This document shows positions 45,857 through 56,971 of a stretch of DNA of 64,000 nucleotides, piece after piece (position 1 is the stretch's first letter; each line of letters begins with the position of its first letter). The translations under genes and the position numbers were made by a program. This DNA comes from Dendrolimus kikuchii. Lineage: Eukaryota; Arthropoda; Insecta; Lepidoptera; Lasiocampidae. The stretch is from contig CM034392.1 of the NCBI GenBank assembly GCA_019925095.2, forward strand, positions 17,774,387-17,838,386, written 5' to 3'. The notes below the pieces were generated by a model that had not been told where the DNA came from, ran no database searches, and saw only the letters and a program-made list of their open reading frames with translations.

Positions 45857-47098
45857 AAAGGTCGGGGAAAAAGTCTTTTCGCATATAGTATGTATGAACT
45901 TGTAATAAGATCTCTTTGGCTATACCATTTGTATCTGGCTGGTTTTGGTATCATTAAAAAGTTTTAATTTTAAAGAAGACTATTCCAAATTCAAATTAGG
46001 AAAATGTGTGATTTTCATTTGTTTTTCTTATTGTTAAAATGAGTAAAACTAATGAAGAAATTCGATACATTTTAAAATTTTACTACAAAAAAGGTAAAAT
46101 GCAACACAAGCCGCGAAAAAAATTGTGAGGTTTATGGACCTAATGCAGTATCTGTGAGAGTAGCGCAAATTTGGTTTAAGCGTTTTCAATCCGGAAATTT
46201 TGATATCAGAGAAGCATGTCGCTCTGGTCGCCCTGTTACGGACAAAATTGATGCCATTTTTTAAAAAATGGAGCAAGATCGGTATATTAGTAGTTAAGAT
46301 GTAGCTGGAGAACTGGGAATTGACCAAAAAACGGTTTTGGCGCATTTGAAAAAAGCTGGGTACACAAAAAAGCTCGATATTTGGGTGCCCCATGAGCTCA
46401 CTGAAAGAAACGTAATGAAACCGAACCATTTTTGAAGAAGCTGATAATTGGTGATGAAAAGTGGATCACGTACGACAAGAATGTGAGAAAAAGATCGTGG
46501 TCAAAGACCGGTCAGGCTTCACAGACTGTGGCGAAACCCGGGTTAACTCGCAACAAGGCGATGCTGTGTGTATGGTGGGATTGGAAGGGCATTATTCATT
46601 ATGAGCTGTTACCGCCAGGCAGGACCATCGATTCTGAACTGTACTGCGAACAACTGATGAGATTAAAGCAAAAAGTTGAGAGAAAGCGGCCGGAATTAAT
46701 CAACAGAAGGGGTGTGGTTTTTCACCATGATAACGCTTGACCTCACACATCTTTAGCCACTCAGCAAAAAATACGAGAGTTTGGCTGGGAGGTGTTAATG
46801 CATCCGCCGTATAGTCCTGACCTTGCACCTTCAGATTTTCACCCGTTTCGGTCTCTGCAGAATTCCTTAGGCAGTGACAGGTTAACATCACGAGAGGACT
46901 GCCAAAACCACTTGTCGCAGTTTATGATCAGAAGCCCCAAAATTTTTATAGCAATGGGATCATGTCTCTACCTACAAGATGGCAAAAAGTTATCCAACAA
47001 AATGGCACCTACATACTTTAGTCAAATGTAAATAAACTTTATAAAAAAACCTTTTGAATTTTTATATAAAATGCGAAGAAACTATTTGCCCAACCTAA
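45857..47098 (+). mobile_element. mariner transposon (cecropia-type), dead
   Basis: Inverted ends aaggtcggggaaaaagtctt and, reversed from the right, aggttgggcaaatagtttct, both followed by tcgcat, flanked by TA at 45855-45856 and 47099-47100. At 1,242 bases it is slightly shorter than a standard mariner of about 1.3 kb. Confidence 0.88.
46039..47021 (+). pseudogene. mariner transposase (DD34D type), broken
   Basis: The ATG at 46039 opens MSKTNEEIRYILKFYYKKGK, then the frame shifts; the DNA-binding part resumes as VSVRVAQIWFKRFQSGNFDI. Stops occur near 46262 and 46294. The catalytic half has GDEKWITYDKNVRKRSWSKT (first Asp), RRGVVFHHDNA (second Asp, near 46730) and YSPDLAPSDF (third Asp). Between them the arginine codon after HHDNA is TGA at 46738-46740, the decay expected of a CGA codon. 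A segment before the first Asp is missing and the last 45 codons are frameshifted before the stop at 47019-47021. The family cuts and pastes at TA sites; this copy is inactive. Confidence 0.88.
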
Positions 47099-48061
47099 TA
47101 TAGTAATATGTACTCGATAGTATTTTAATACTTGACTGCTGCATTTGACATCTCAAGGAACACTAAATCACTAAAATAAAGGCCCAAAAACTGTCATTTT
47201 AGTAACTTATGAGTACAATGATAGTGAGTATCTAATGTTTATAATTTATTGTAATTGCTATTTGCTGTTAAAAAAACATGAATTTCATAGTTAAAAAGTT
47301 GCAAAACGAAAAATTTACATTGACTAAGTCCCAGAGCAGTGCGCAAGCAAACGCACAGGTGCGTTTCAGTGAACTAGGTGTACTAACAATTAAAACATTT
47401 AACCACGGAGGGCTTCGTACTATATAACGATATTCATACAAAGCAGTACGTGTGAATGTAATAAGTATGTATAAGTAAACGAAAGCGCAACAAATACACC
47501 GCACGGCTCCTCAAAGTGATATCTCAATTGGTTTTCTTCCTTTAAAACCGACACGGGAAAGCATTAACATATTTATTGGGGTCGGCACGTGCGTTAAAGT
47601 GTGCCTTAACTCGGCTAATGCCCACGCGCCGCCCGGACATGTCACTCTTGCAAGCACGCGCTAGGAAATTGAATAAAGAAGCAATATGACACCGGCTAGC
47701 GACAGTCTTGTGTGCAAATGGCTTTATAATACGAGGGCTATCAATTCTGAAACAGGTTAAATAAATACCTGTTTTTTGTATTTATTTTAAGTTTTCGCCA
47801 CCGTTTCAGAGGGTGTTTGCCTAATTATATTTTCACTTTTTCTGGTATTTTTAAATTGTAGTCATTATAAAAATGAATGCTAGAATTTAAAGAGTTTAGT
47901 ATTCCTTGTAGTTTAAATCAATTAGTCTAATATTTTCTTAAGTTTCGTGTTAGACATAATTAAAATTACATTTCAATTTTATTTATTAATCTATTTCAAC
48001 AGGATGTATCCTTCAGCCCTTTTAAGTTATGACTACGTTATACCTATATCTATCTTATTAA
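47099..48061. other. AT-rich sequence, nothing recognised
   Basis: A moderately GC-rich patch at 47575-47700 shows no frame with a domain. Confidence 0.45.
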
Positions 48062-48150
48062 ATTTTCGCGACTAGTCCACATAATAAAACTACGTTTTAA
48101 TGGTTTTAAGCGGGGTATCATATATGATTTTTATTTCGTCGTTTAAAATC
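48062..48150. repeat. Interspersed repeat R, copy 1 (partial)
   Basis: ttttcgcgactagtccacat, aataaaactacgttttaa and ggttttaagcg match 51731-51870; the right part is eroded. Confidence 0.65.
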
Positions 48151-48478
48151 GTTAAAAAATAGTTTTATTATATTTAATTTTTGTTTATTTCTAAAATACC
48201 CAACTGATATGATGTAAATGTCAAAGTAATCATGTTTATTTACGTGTCCACGAAACTGATGATTGGATAATAATTTGGTAAGGTGATAGATTTTACCCTG
48301 GAGAAGAATATATGCCCAAAAAATTGAAGGGGCTGAATTTTTTCTATGTTAGTGATATAACATGATTTTGGTAAGAAATACGTGATTCAGTGTTATAATT
48401 CCGTTTTTACATTATTTGAAAGTAAACAAAGAAATGCAGCCGAAGTCACAGATAACAGCCTCTAAGATATAGTTGTAT

Positions 48479-48788
48479 TTTTTTTTTATTGCAGGAGATC
48501 AGCAGACAGGCAAACGGCCCACTTGATGGAAAGCGGTTACCATCGCCTATGGACATATGCACCACCAAAGTTGCTACAAATGCGCTGCTGCTCTCTTAAG
48601 GGAAACTGGAACCTGGTCCCTAATGCCAGAACACAAGTCAAGGTTGTTATGGCGACATACTTTAGACCAGGGGTGGTAGCCATCCAGTCGGGCAAATGCC
48701 CTACCACCTGGCTGTGGGTTGTTAAGTCGCCTCTTACGACAGGCCGCCCGGCCGCAGGTAATTGTATTCTTTCTCCGTTCCTGCACGG
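48479..48788 (-). repeat. S1 retroposon, full-length copy
   Basis: Complete from the T-run to ttctccgttcctgcacgg, nearly identical to the copy at 31936, so one of the younger insertions. Confidence 0.9.
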
Positions 48789-48916
48789 ATAGAATTGTGA
48801 TATTTTAAAAGTAGTAGAATCCAATAACCTATTGAAAATCGAAGCATCCAGTTCAAATATACATAATAATCCTTGGTAGCATGCTACTACTGTGATAATA
48901 ATATATCTATATAATA

Positions 48917-48917
<1 letters not shown>

Positions 48918-48961
<44 letters not shown>

Positions 48962-48986
48962 TATATATATATAAATATATATAAAC
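48918..48986. repeat. (AT)n microsatellite
   Basis: Alternating AT with a few aa interruptions. Confidence 0.95.
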
Positions 48987-49386
48987 AAATTTAGATATTC
49001 GTTCACTACGTTATTTTAAACGCCATAAATAAGACTCATTTGGCAACAGTCAATAACTATAACATTGTCGCAGGGAAGCCCGAGCATTACAAAGGTAGGA
49101 TGTTGAATAATGACAGCCCTAGATAACAATTCGCTGCCGGTGTCCGCCGGTGTTTAGGGGCAACGATCTCTGTAAACCCTAGTTTTCACTTATCAGCAAA
49201 AAGTGAACCGCAGCTCGTGGTTTTTTCCTCACTTTATTCGGATTAAATCAACGGTATTTTTCCAAAGCATTATTATCGATTCGGAGACAGTAGCAATTAT
49301 AAAATATCGATTTGACATCTTAGTTTTATACATTTATCCGTACATGCCGTACAAAATCCGAGATTCCGATTATTGATGAACACTAT

Positions 49387-49513
49387 CCAGTTTCTATATC
49401 TTACCGACCGTCGGTTCGATCGGTCAAAATATGACATAAGCTCCATACAAGTAATATCAAAAGTTCAACCGAGATGGTAAGGAAAACGAATGAACAGTAA
49501 GATGTAGAAACCA
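49387..49513. mobile_element. MITE family M3, copy 2
   Basis: Left end ccagtttctatatcttac and right end, reversed, ggtttctacatcttactg form terminal inverted repeats around a core with gacataagctcca. Confidence 0.6.
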
Positions 49514-51730
49514 GCCATTGGTGATATATCTATAGTCTAATAGTTTAAGAGTTTTTTAAAATCCCCTTTATAACTACCCACGTTGTAATTTGGGTTAATT
49601 CTATTTAAATCTTATGCCAATCTATGTTACATCCATTTTTACTTTTGACCTTTATTTTTGACTTTTATTATTATTACGTTATATTAGCATTGTAGCAAGT
49701 TTTAAAGACTTTCATTACAGTCTTTTTCTGCTATCTGAAAGTATCGATGATGCATTCAGCGTTAGCTTATATATTGTAATACTTATAAGCTAAAATTAAA
49801 TTTGTATAACAAAACAAGTAACAAAAATGAAAAAGAAGCTTGGTAATATTTTCCATTTTTAAGTGATTTGGTCTAAGGCCTGTACGTCGTACGCCGCGTT
49901 CGCTGTGATTCTCGAGTATTCCAGTTTAGAGATCTAGGGTTTTTAAACTCGATCAAGTATGTATGTTAAACAAATTTCTGCAATCATAAATTGTGCACAG
50001 GAAAAACTGACGCGCGTGTAGACGTTTCCAGAGTGACGCCAGTATAATGTCAATCCAACGCCGAATATGGCGTCCAACTGCGATTTCAGCATCTGTGACA
50101 GACCACGCACTCATTTTTCGAGACCGTGGTTATTCAACATGTTTTGAATAATAAAACGTCACAAATATAAATTAACCTAATTATATATATCGAATATTGT
50201 TATCCATCATCTGCACACACACACACACACACACACACAAGTTAACATCTATTTTTAAAATATAATTTTAGAGATAATAAATGTTAAGTCAGTCACAAAC
50301 GTACCTACTTGGTGACCCACGATACAGACTAGTCCTAGTGCGCGGAACCTATGTAAGTATTATTTCTATGTAATTTTTTGAGAATAAATTAATTTTGGTT
50401 TTTTGACAAAGCTAGAGATGAACAACCTACGATACACCACTACTCATAAAGAATTTGGTAGTTTTTCAGAAAGCTTACTCTTAACCGTCTTCGTCGTGCA
50501 TTTTAGAAATTCGTTTGCTTGTAATTTTATTTATATTTAAATGTATTTTACATTGTATCTTTCATTTATTTTTGTGATATACATATTTTGTTGTTGTAGT
50601 TCTAAGTAAATATTTCTTTCTTTCTAAAATTTTATTGACCTTTTTCGGGCGGATTAGACGAAAACGAACGCCAAAGGTGTTTGGGAGTTACGTTTATAAC
50701 AGAGTGATTTTACTTTCAAGTATTCTTTTTCTATGATCCTAAGTTTCAAGCCAGTGAAGTTGTGTAGGCCTTTAAACTATAAATTAAAAATAAAATCATT
50801 GAAGACTCCAAAATAACCAGCGTTTAGTTTCAGTGAACAATCAACTTTTACTTGAACTACCGTTTCCAATTGACTAAAGAAGCGAATTAAATTACAACAA
50901 TTTAAATGGTCGTTGTGTGATTCAATGAAATGTTCTTGTGACGGCTTATGAAATGATTTGATTTTAAACGATAAAAAACGTCGAGATCTTTGAACGTGGT
51001 ATTTTGGTAAATTGGCTTGTATTATCATGATTTGTTTTTAAGTGGTTTTGTTTTTATTACCGTTTTATTGAGTGATAATTTTCCTAATGTTTAAATACTT
51101 GTTGAAAGCTAGATAAATACTGTACTTAGTTTTTTTTTTATTAGAAATTATTAATATTGCTAGTATTTGTACCATGCCTACATATCTACGTTCTTATTTC
51201 GTTTTTTTGTTGGCGTTATTCTGTCAATGCGCTTTTCTGGCTTTGGGTAGAAAAAAGTAATTGCAAATATCTTTAAGATAAGATATAACACTTGTAGTAT
51301 TGATTTTTACCGTGCTATACAAAAAGTTGTAATTAAATGACTATTTTACATTTACCTATTATTTTCTAAATAACAACCTTAAAGACCAACATTAGGGCAT
51401 TTGTTTTAACCCGTCTATTACTGTGTTGTCTGTAGTATTTTACATTGCAAATGCAGCACACCTTGCTGTTTGGAATATACAATGTGTGCTGGTTTGTCGT
51501 AATAAAAGAAAAAAATAATAAAGTACAGACTTACACATACATAGGTACATTTACATGTGTATTGTGGAAATTGAATAGACTTTACGGCGTCTAGCGACCG
51601 CTATTCTTTATAAGTACCTTGCAATTTGGAGTTGTAAACCACATCCGTGTGACCAGACGACTGTTTCCTGCACTGTAATGTAATTTACGTCCTCGGATTT
51701 TAAAACTTTACACTTTAGAATATTTTCTTA
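49514..51730. other. AT-rich sequence, nothing recognised except (AC)n
   Basis: A CA microsatellite of about 13 units lies at 50214-50239. The minus frame 50777-51028 has no domain. Confidence 0.5.
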
Positions 51731-51870
51731 AGTTTTCGCGACTAGTATACATAATAAAACTACGTTTTAACGGTTTTAAGCGCGGCAACTTATTTATTTA
51801 TTATTCCGACGTTTCGGCCACTTTTCAGTAGCCGTAATCACGGAAGACAAAAGTGTCAAGTGTCAATGAG
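51731..51870. repeat. Interspersed repeat R, copy 2
   Basis: ttttcgcgactagtatacat, aacggttttaagcgcggcaa, then ttccgacgtttcggccactt and gtaatcacggaagac. The last part contains a short inverted repeat, ccgacgtttcgg. The class of this element is not clear from two copies. Confidence 0.65.
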
Positions 51871-51943
51871 TATTGATAAAGTTTTATTTAGCCTTTACAT
51901 TTTATATTAGAAACATTTGACTAATACTAAAGATTTATTCAAT

Positions 51944-52238
51944 TCGCAGCGTAATGGCTAGGCGCATGCGTCCAAAACTCAAAGGGTGCGGGTTTGATCC
52001 TGGCCGGATGCATGCACCACTTGGGCAGTTTTTTGACCAAATGTGCATATTGTTATAATTACCACATGCTAAACGGAATGAAGGAAAACGTGATGAAACC
52101 TGCACATCAAGATAATCCATGTGTCAAACCGGCCAAGCCGCCTTGAACAAGCATGGCAGGTATACTGTCCGGCCCCCTTTTTGCCCTATAGTGGTAGGCC
52201 CAAGCCCAGCAGTAGAATGTTTATTGGCTGTTATTATA
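51944..52238 (+). repeat. tRNA-derived SINE (family T), full copy
   Basis: Head gcgtaatggctaggcgcatg with B box-like gggtttgatcctgg, then the same body and tail as at 38818, ending cccagcagtagaatgtttat. Confidence 0.85.
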
Positions 52239-53034
52239 TTATATATTAAATATTTATTAACACATACATTTAATTTGTTACTAAAACGAAGATACATTAT
52301 GTTTCATGGACTGATCGGTTTTTCTCTTGCTACAAAATAGGGTTTAAACGGTGCAAGAGTTACATCTTGTACTGTGCTTATGATCTTAACATAAAGAGCT
52401 ATTTATTCTACTTTTTTTTAGATATCTGTAGTCAATTTGGTAAAAACAGAACATAGAGATAGATTTAAAAAAAAATTCAACGTAATTTAGTTTGTACAGG
52501 ATCCTTCCAGTATTTGAGATGTAAGATTTTTCGAGTTTTAAAAAATATGCTCCCTTAACCAAATGACAAAACAGTAGACGTCCGTTGTCTCTAGGGAACC
52601 TTTCAATGCGGGTAGTCCTACACTCACTTGCCCAATTTATTATTTTTTATAATTAGCCCCATATCGAGTCAGTAGCCTGTCTGTACACAGTAATAGCGCA
52701 CATCATTCACATGAGCTAGAGTGGATTTTTAACAAGATATTTATTCTCGCAACAATGTTTCTTTGTGTGAACATTACCAACATCTCGTAACATATTCTCA
52801 TGATCATTGAAATAAGATTGACACGTCTGATTAGTAGTCTTAAATGGATCGACCCTGGGTCAATGCTACTGGCAATTCTGTGAATTCCTAGCACCTTTAT
52901 GATGAGACCACACACGATACGGCCATGCTCAAGATATTTGCAGGGAATATGAAATAGGTATTATAATTTTATATATACATACATGTGGACATAATAATAG
53001 TAGGACTGATCTACAGACTTACAGTATGGATGGC
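52239..53034. other. AT-rich sequence, nothing recognised
   Basis: No supported feature; minus frame 52703-52915 has no domain. Confidence 0.45.
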
Positions 53035-53515
53035 CTATGGACCAAGCTGGGTATTTCTCTTATAGATACAATCCGAAACGGAGATGTCTGTATGAGCATC
53101 AAGGCTACCGAATTAGGTCACACAATTTGTAAGTTGAGGTAGCAGTGGACCGGTCACGATATTTGCAGGACCCATACCTAGAAACCAGAGAAGCATCGTG
53201 GTATAACGTTGTGTAGGACATTCTCCGGCTTAGGGGATTAACGATCAGAGCAAGGTTGCCGATAATGCTGGGGCTTTATCAGGGTTTGTGTTAAAAATTT
53301 AGTGTGTCGCCGAATGGGTCTTATTTAAAGCGTAAAATGAAAAAAAAAACGCATTAATCTCATCGCCATATCTGCGTAAAACGGACAAAATCTTTAACAC
53401 TAACACAGATGTAGCCCCACCTTAAGGGCTAGTTTAGGAAAGCGGAGGACCGGCACGATCATGTGGCGCAACTTGGGGAACGTCCACCAATTAACTGCGA
53501 TTTACTAACGACGTA
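53035..53515 (+). pseudogene. RTE-type LINE C-terminus, decayed and split by a MITE
   Basis: LGISLIDTIRNGDVCMSIKA and QWTGHDICRT correspond to AMLGVSLMDRIRNEDICKKT and LWVSHVCRRT at 21405-21795. After the MITE at 53270-53418 the 3' part resumes with tggcgcaacttggggaacgt and aactgcgatttactaacgac, matching 21740-21792. There are many stops. Confidence 0.65.
53270..53418. mobile_element. MITE family M2, copy 2, inside RTE relic
   Basis: Ends ggggctttatcagggtttgt and, reversed, ggggctacatctgtgttagt, each followed by gttaaa, are terminal inverted repeats. The core has cttatttaaagcg and gcgtaaaacgg like the other M2 copies. It shows the family ends most clearly. Confidence 0.75.
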
Positions 53516-54691
53516 ATATGTATAGTAATGTCAGCCCATAAAAGTCCCAATGCTGTTCACCAAAGCGGATGTTATATTCATTAATATTTCCAGATATATT
53601 TTACGTATCTATTACTAATCTTGATGTTTAATAAAGTTTTCCTATGTTTTCCTTTACCTTGCCCCTCGGCTAGGTTCAAAGCTATGTAATTGAAATAAGG
53701 TGCGGATACTTTACTCAATGAGTCACTACGATTTTATGTATTTAATAAAATTAGTAATTGTCGCAATTTTTTTATTCGGAAACATACAGTTTATATGAAT
53801 TATATTTATTTTATAACAAATCGTATAATAAAACTGTTGAAAACTGTATTTACTCAATACAGTGCATTTCAATATTATAGTTGACGGACATGTCGACCGG
53901 AATTTCTTTAAATATGTTTTAAATGCCAAACAAGAAACTGGTTTCATTCATATTGCATTAACGAGCCAAGGAAATGGGTCTTTCAATACAATGTATTATA
54001 TTACTGACGTAGCAGTTCTTTAATTGGTTTTAATTACAACTTATGAATGAATGGCGACAAAAGCAGGTCACATAGTTCCATTATCATCTACTAATAACAA
54101 GCTTCTACTAGGGAAGTCCGTATATAAACGTTTTTATTGTAAATATTTGGTTTACTTTTATTAGGTTATTTTATTTTCAACTGATTTGGTCTAAAAATAT
54201 TTTTTGAATAATAAAATGTTTCTTGGAAATTTAATGGTATTTTTCTTAGGCAAAAGCAGAGAGAAGAATGGCTTGTACTCTCCTCTACGCATACCTAGAG
54301 AAGAGAACAAAAACCATTGAACTATTAAAGCCTCATTTGCAAGTTCTAAATATCGAACTTCGTCTTTTTCTTAGAGCAAAATTTTTCAAAAATATTGCAC
54401 TATGAAAAAGTGTTTTTGTACGATTGCCATCCGATATATCTTCATCCAAGTCGTAGCCGACAATTGTGTAGGTGACAATAAATTCTAAAATATAAGTAAT
54501 TCATACAAAAGAGGGGACATTAAAATACCTTCTTGTCATCAATGTCATCATACTTTGAAATCATCATAATATAATATTTTAAAATTACATTTAAACAATA
54601 ATCAATATCTACGATATTAGACTCGTTGATGATATCACGTCATAGCTTGCTACGCTCTTGCAAAATTTAGGCGGTATCGGAGTTTTGTATG
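53516..54691. other. AT-rich sequence, nothing recognised
   Basis: No supported feature; minus frame 53726-53947 is AT-driven. Confidence 0.5.
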
Positions 54692-55177
54692 TAGGTATTG
54701 CAATCCAGCCTCATTTTCAATCCGGCTGGATCCGGACCAGATTTACGTCAATCCGGCCGGATTTATTTGGCCTGGATAACTTAACTTTCCTTTTTCGTTC
54801 TAATGTGGGCGTTAATGAAGTGTAAAAATAAAACGATACATATACGAAATCAACATTATTATGACTAATTTTAAAAAGAAAAACAATGAAATTCTTAGTG
54901 TCAACAAATAAAATCACAAATTATTATAAAAAGTCAAATTAAATAAAATCAATAAATAAATTAAATGTAATGTAACTTGTGATTCAGTGTTCTTAGATTT
55001 TAAAGATAAAGTAGAAATCAAAATTATAAAATTAAACATAACGTATTAATCTTATCTGCGATCACAATAATATCAATAATTAGCTACCTATTTTAGAATG
55101 CTACTCAGTTTTATTCTTATATATGTCAGACTACCGAATCTATCAAATGAATAGCACAACAATTACAAAAATTATTA

Positions 55178-55354
55178 TCTTATATATAAAAATCAATTCC
55201 TGTTCGTTAGTCTTGGTAAAACGCGAGAACGGCTAGACTGATTTGGCTAATTTTAGTATTGAATTATTTGTGAAAGTCCCGGGAAGGTTTAAAAGGTGAT
55301 TAAATGTGAAAAAAAACGATTCTGAGGCGGTACGAAGTTTGCCGGGTCAGCTAG
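55178..55354 (+). mobile_element. Helitron family H-A, short copy inside the hAT
   Basis: A|TC start tcttatatataaaaatcaat and end gccgggtcagctag|T. It matches the copy ending at 7992 at both ends; the middle is deleted, leaving 177 bases. Confidence 0.85.
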
Positions 55355-55392
55355 TTTATAATATTTATACTCTTTAGTGTTTAAACAAACAA

Positions 55393-55853
55393 TCAATTTT
55401 TGGTTTGAAAAAACGATCTTAGGAAACAAATTGTGTTGATTGTCTCATCCGCCAATCGACTTCGAATAGAACTACAAATATAGCCTGCGGCCGAGAAGGC
55501 TCTCTCAGCTTCTACACTTATCGGCTTAATTTTCAGCAAATAATCATGAATACCTGACAAATATTCTCCTCGAACTCCTTCACTTTCAAATTCCCTCACT
55601 TCCTTTTTTAGTATTTTATCAAAAAACTTCTTTTTTTACAGTTTGTATTGTATAAGACTCTACTTCTTGCTGGATTTGTAATTGTAAATCTGCCTATAAT
55701 GTCAAGTCTTTTTTCAGTGATTGTGAATCTAAATTCTTCTCTACTATTTCTTCCACAAGTTCCACATTATCGTTAAAGCTATTATCTTGGTTAATTCTTT
55801 CCAAGATGTTTTTCATTTCTAATCGCATGTATTTTTCTTTGGCAATTTTATAC
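55393..55853 (-). pseudogene. hAT transposase C-terminal part, broken
   Basis: The frame 55599-55393 reads LLKIKPISVEAERAFSAAGY then ICSSIRSRLADETI and CFLRSFF, the hATC dimerisation region at the C-terminus of hAT transposases. Upstream on the same strand LSASKYKIAKEKYMRLEMKN and NLDSQSLKKDLTL precede a stop at about 55698, and a frameshift with stops lies near 55630. The BED finger and the catalytic core are lost; upstream coding ends abruptly at a fold-back at 55854. Confidence 0.8.
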
Positions 55854-55930
55854 TTTGACGCTGATAATGCATTTACTAAAATGCATTATCAGCGTCAAAC
55901 GACTCACACACACTTGTGTGTGTGAGTTGT
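55854..55930. repeat. Two adjacent perfect fold-backs
   Basis: First: 20-bp arms 55854-55873 and 55880-55899 (tttgacgctgataatgcatt) around tactaa. Second: actcacacacac and gtgtgtgtgagt, separated by tt, near 55902-55927. The first arm is transposase coding sequence copied back in inverted form. Confidence 0.9.
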
Positions 55931-56112
55931 GTGTGCTTGTAAGCACCACGCGTTTAAAGTACCTATTCGTGTAGCGCGCGATTATTTTGCCAAACCAATC
56001 GCGCGTTGCCAATAGTCACCGGATCCGGTATATTTGTACCGGATCCGGTATGTGCATAACGATGCCGGATCCGCCGGATTACCGGATCCGGTTTTCCGGA
56101 TTGCAATCCTTA

Positions 56113-56971
56113 TTTGCAAGATCATAAAGAATATCTCAGTTCATTTGACTGTCAATTACTTATCAAAACGAAGATTTATTCACAAAAAAAAATAACACAC
56201 TGCATACTCCTCCTGCATATACATGGCAAAAATAGAGCACAAGGTCACGTGTTAATGTTTACTCACTTGGTACTAGAAATGGAGAAAGGGTAGATGTAAA
56301 AATTCAAACTACCTCATATTTATTAATTGTACATAAAGCGCAGACTTTTAGCATCTTCGTCAAACCCTTTTGGGTTTTAAGATGTGGATATGTAAAAATG
56401 TATGTTTTTGTTTGAATAATAATAAAAAAATATATAAATCGCAAACAGACCAAGTCGCGAAAAATGGTAGTTAATTGAAATTTACGCAATTTACTTCGTG
56501 GGCGGTTCATTCATTATCCGTATCTAAACTATTTGAACTAAGTCTATAAATAAACACAGCTGATTCATAATGATGAATGGGATGGTGTAAGTTTATATCT
56601 ATTTTTGTGTCAACGCCATGCTACAATATTCACTAGCGTTTTAATTAAAGTCTAATTTATACATACACATTCGTGGTGGCTTTTGGGCCGCCCACAAATT
56701 ACGTCACACGAATTTCATGATTTTTTGACCGCTCATCCGTCCTTGTCACAGCTGGTCACATTAGTGGAATCTTCGCCTCCCTAGTGTGCCATCACATGTT
56801 TTGCAATTTTACTTCATGAAATTATTAAACTAAAACAGCTTTTATTTTATTTAACCGATCGTTTGGAAAATTTGCATTCCCTTGTCATGGGTACATAAAA
56901 GGATATACGGAACCTTTCATTCAAAAAATAGTACCGTTCCCAAGGAGCAGACGAATATAGCCAAATAGATA
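56113..56971. other. AT-rich sequence, nothing recognised
   Basis: No supported feature; minus frame 56304-56510 has no domain. Confidence 0.5.

Larger units (their letters stand above)
54692..56112 (-). mobile_element. hAT transposon, internally deleted, with nested Helitron
   Basis: Ends taggtattgcaatcc and, reversed from the right, taaggattgcaatcc. The subterminal regions on both sides are dense in ccggatcc / atccggc motifs, likely transposase-binding sites. The flanking octamers tttgtatg (54684-54691) and tttgcaag (56113-56120) match at 6 of 8 positions, fitting the 8-bp duplication of hAT elements, with decay. Confidence 0.75.

Noticed and set aside
46049..46429. 126-codon minus-strand frame
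   Set aside because: Antisense shadow of the mariner transposase N-terminal half.
51955..52025. Possible tRNA gene (A and B box-like sequences)
   Set aside because: The boxes belong to a repeated SINE head also found at 38818; the tRNA arms do not pair properly and the unit continues into a common SINE body.
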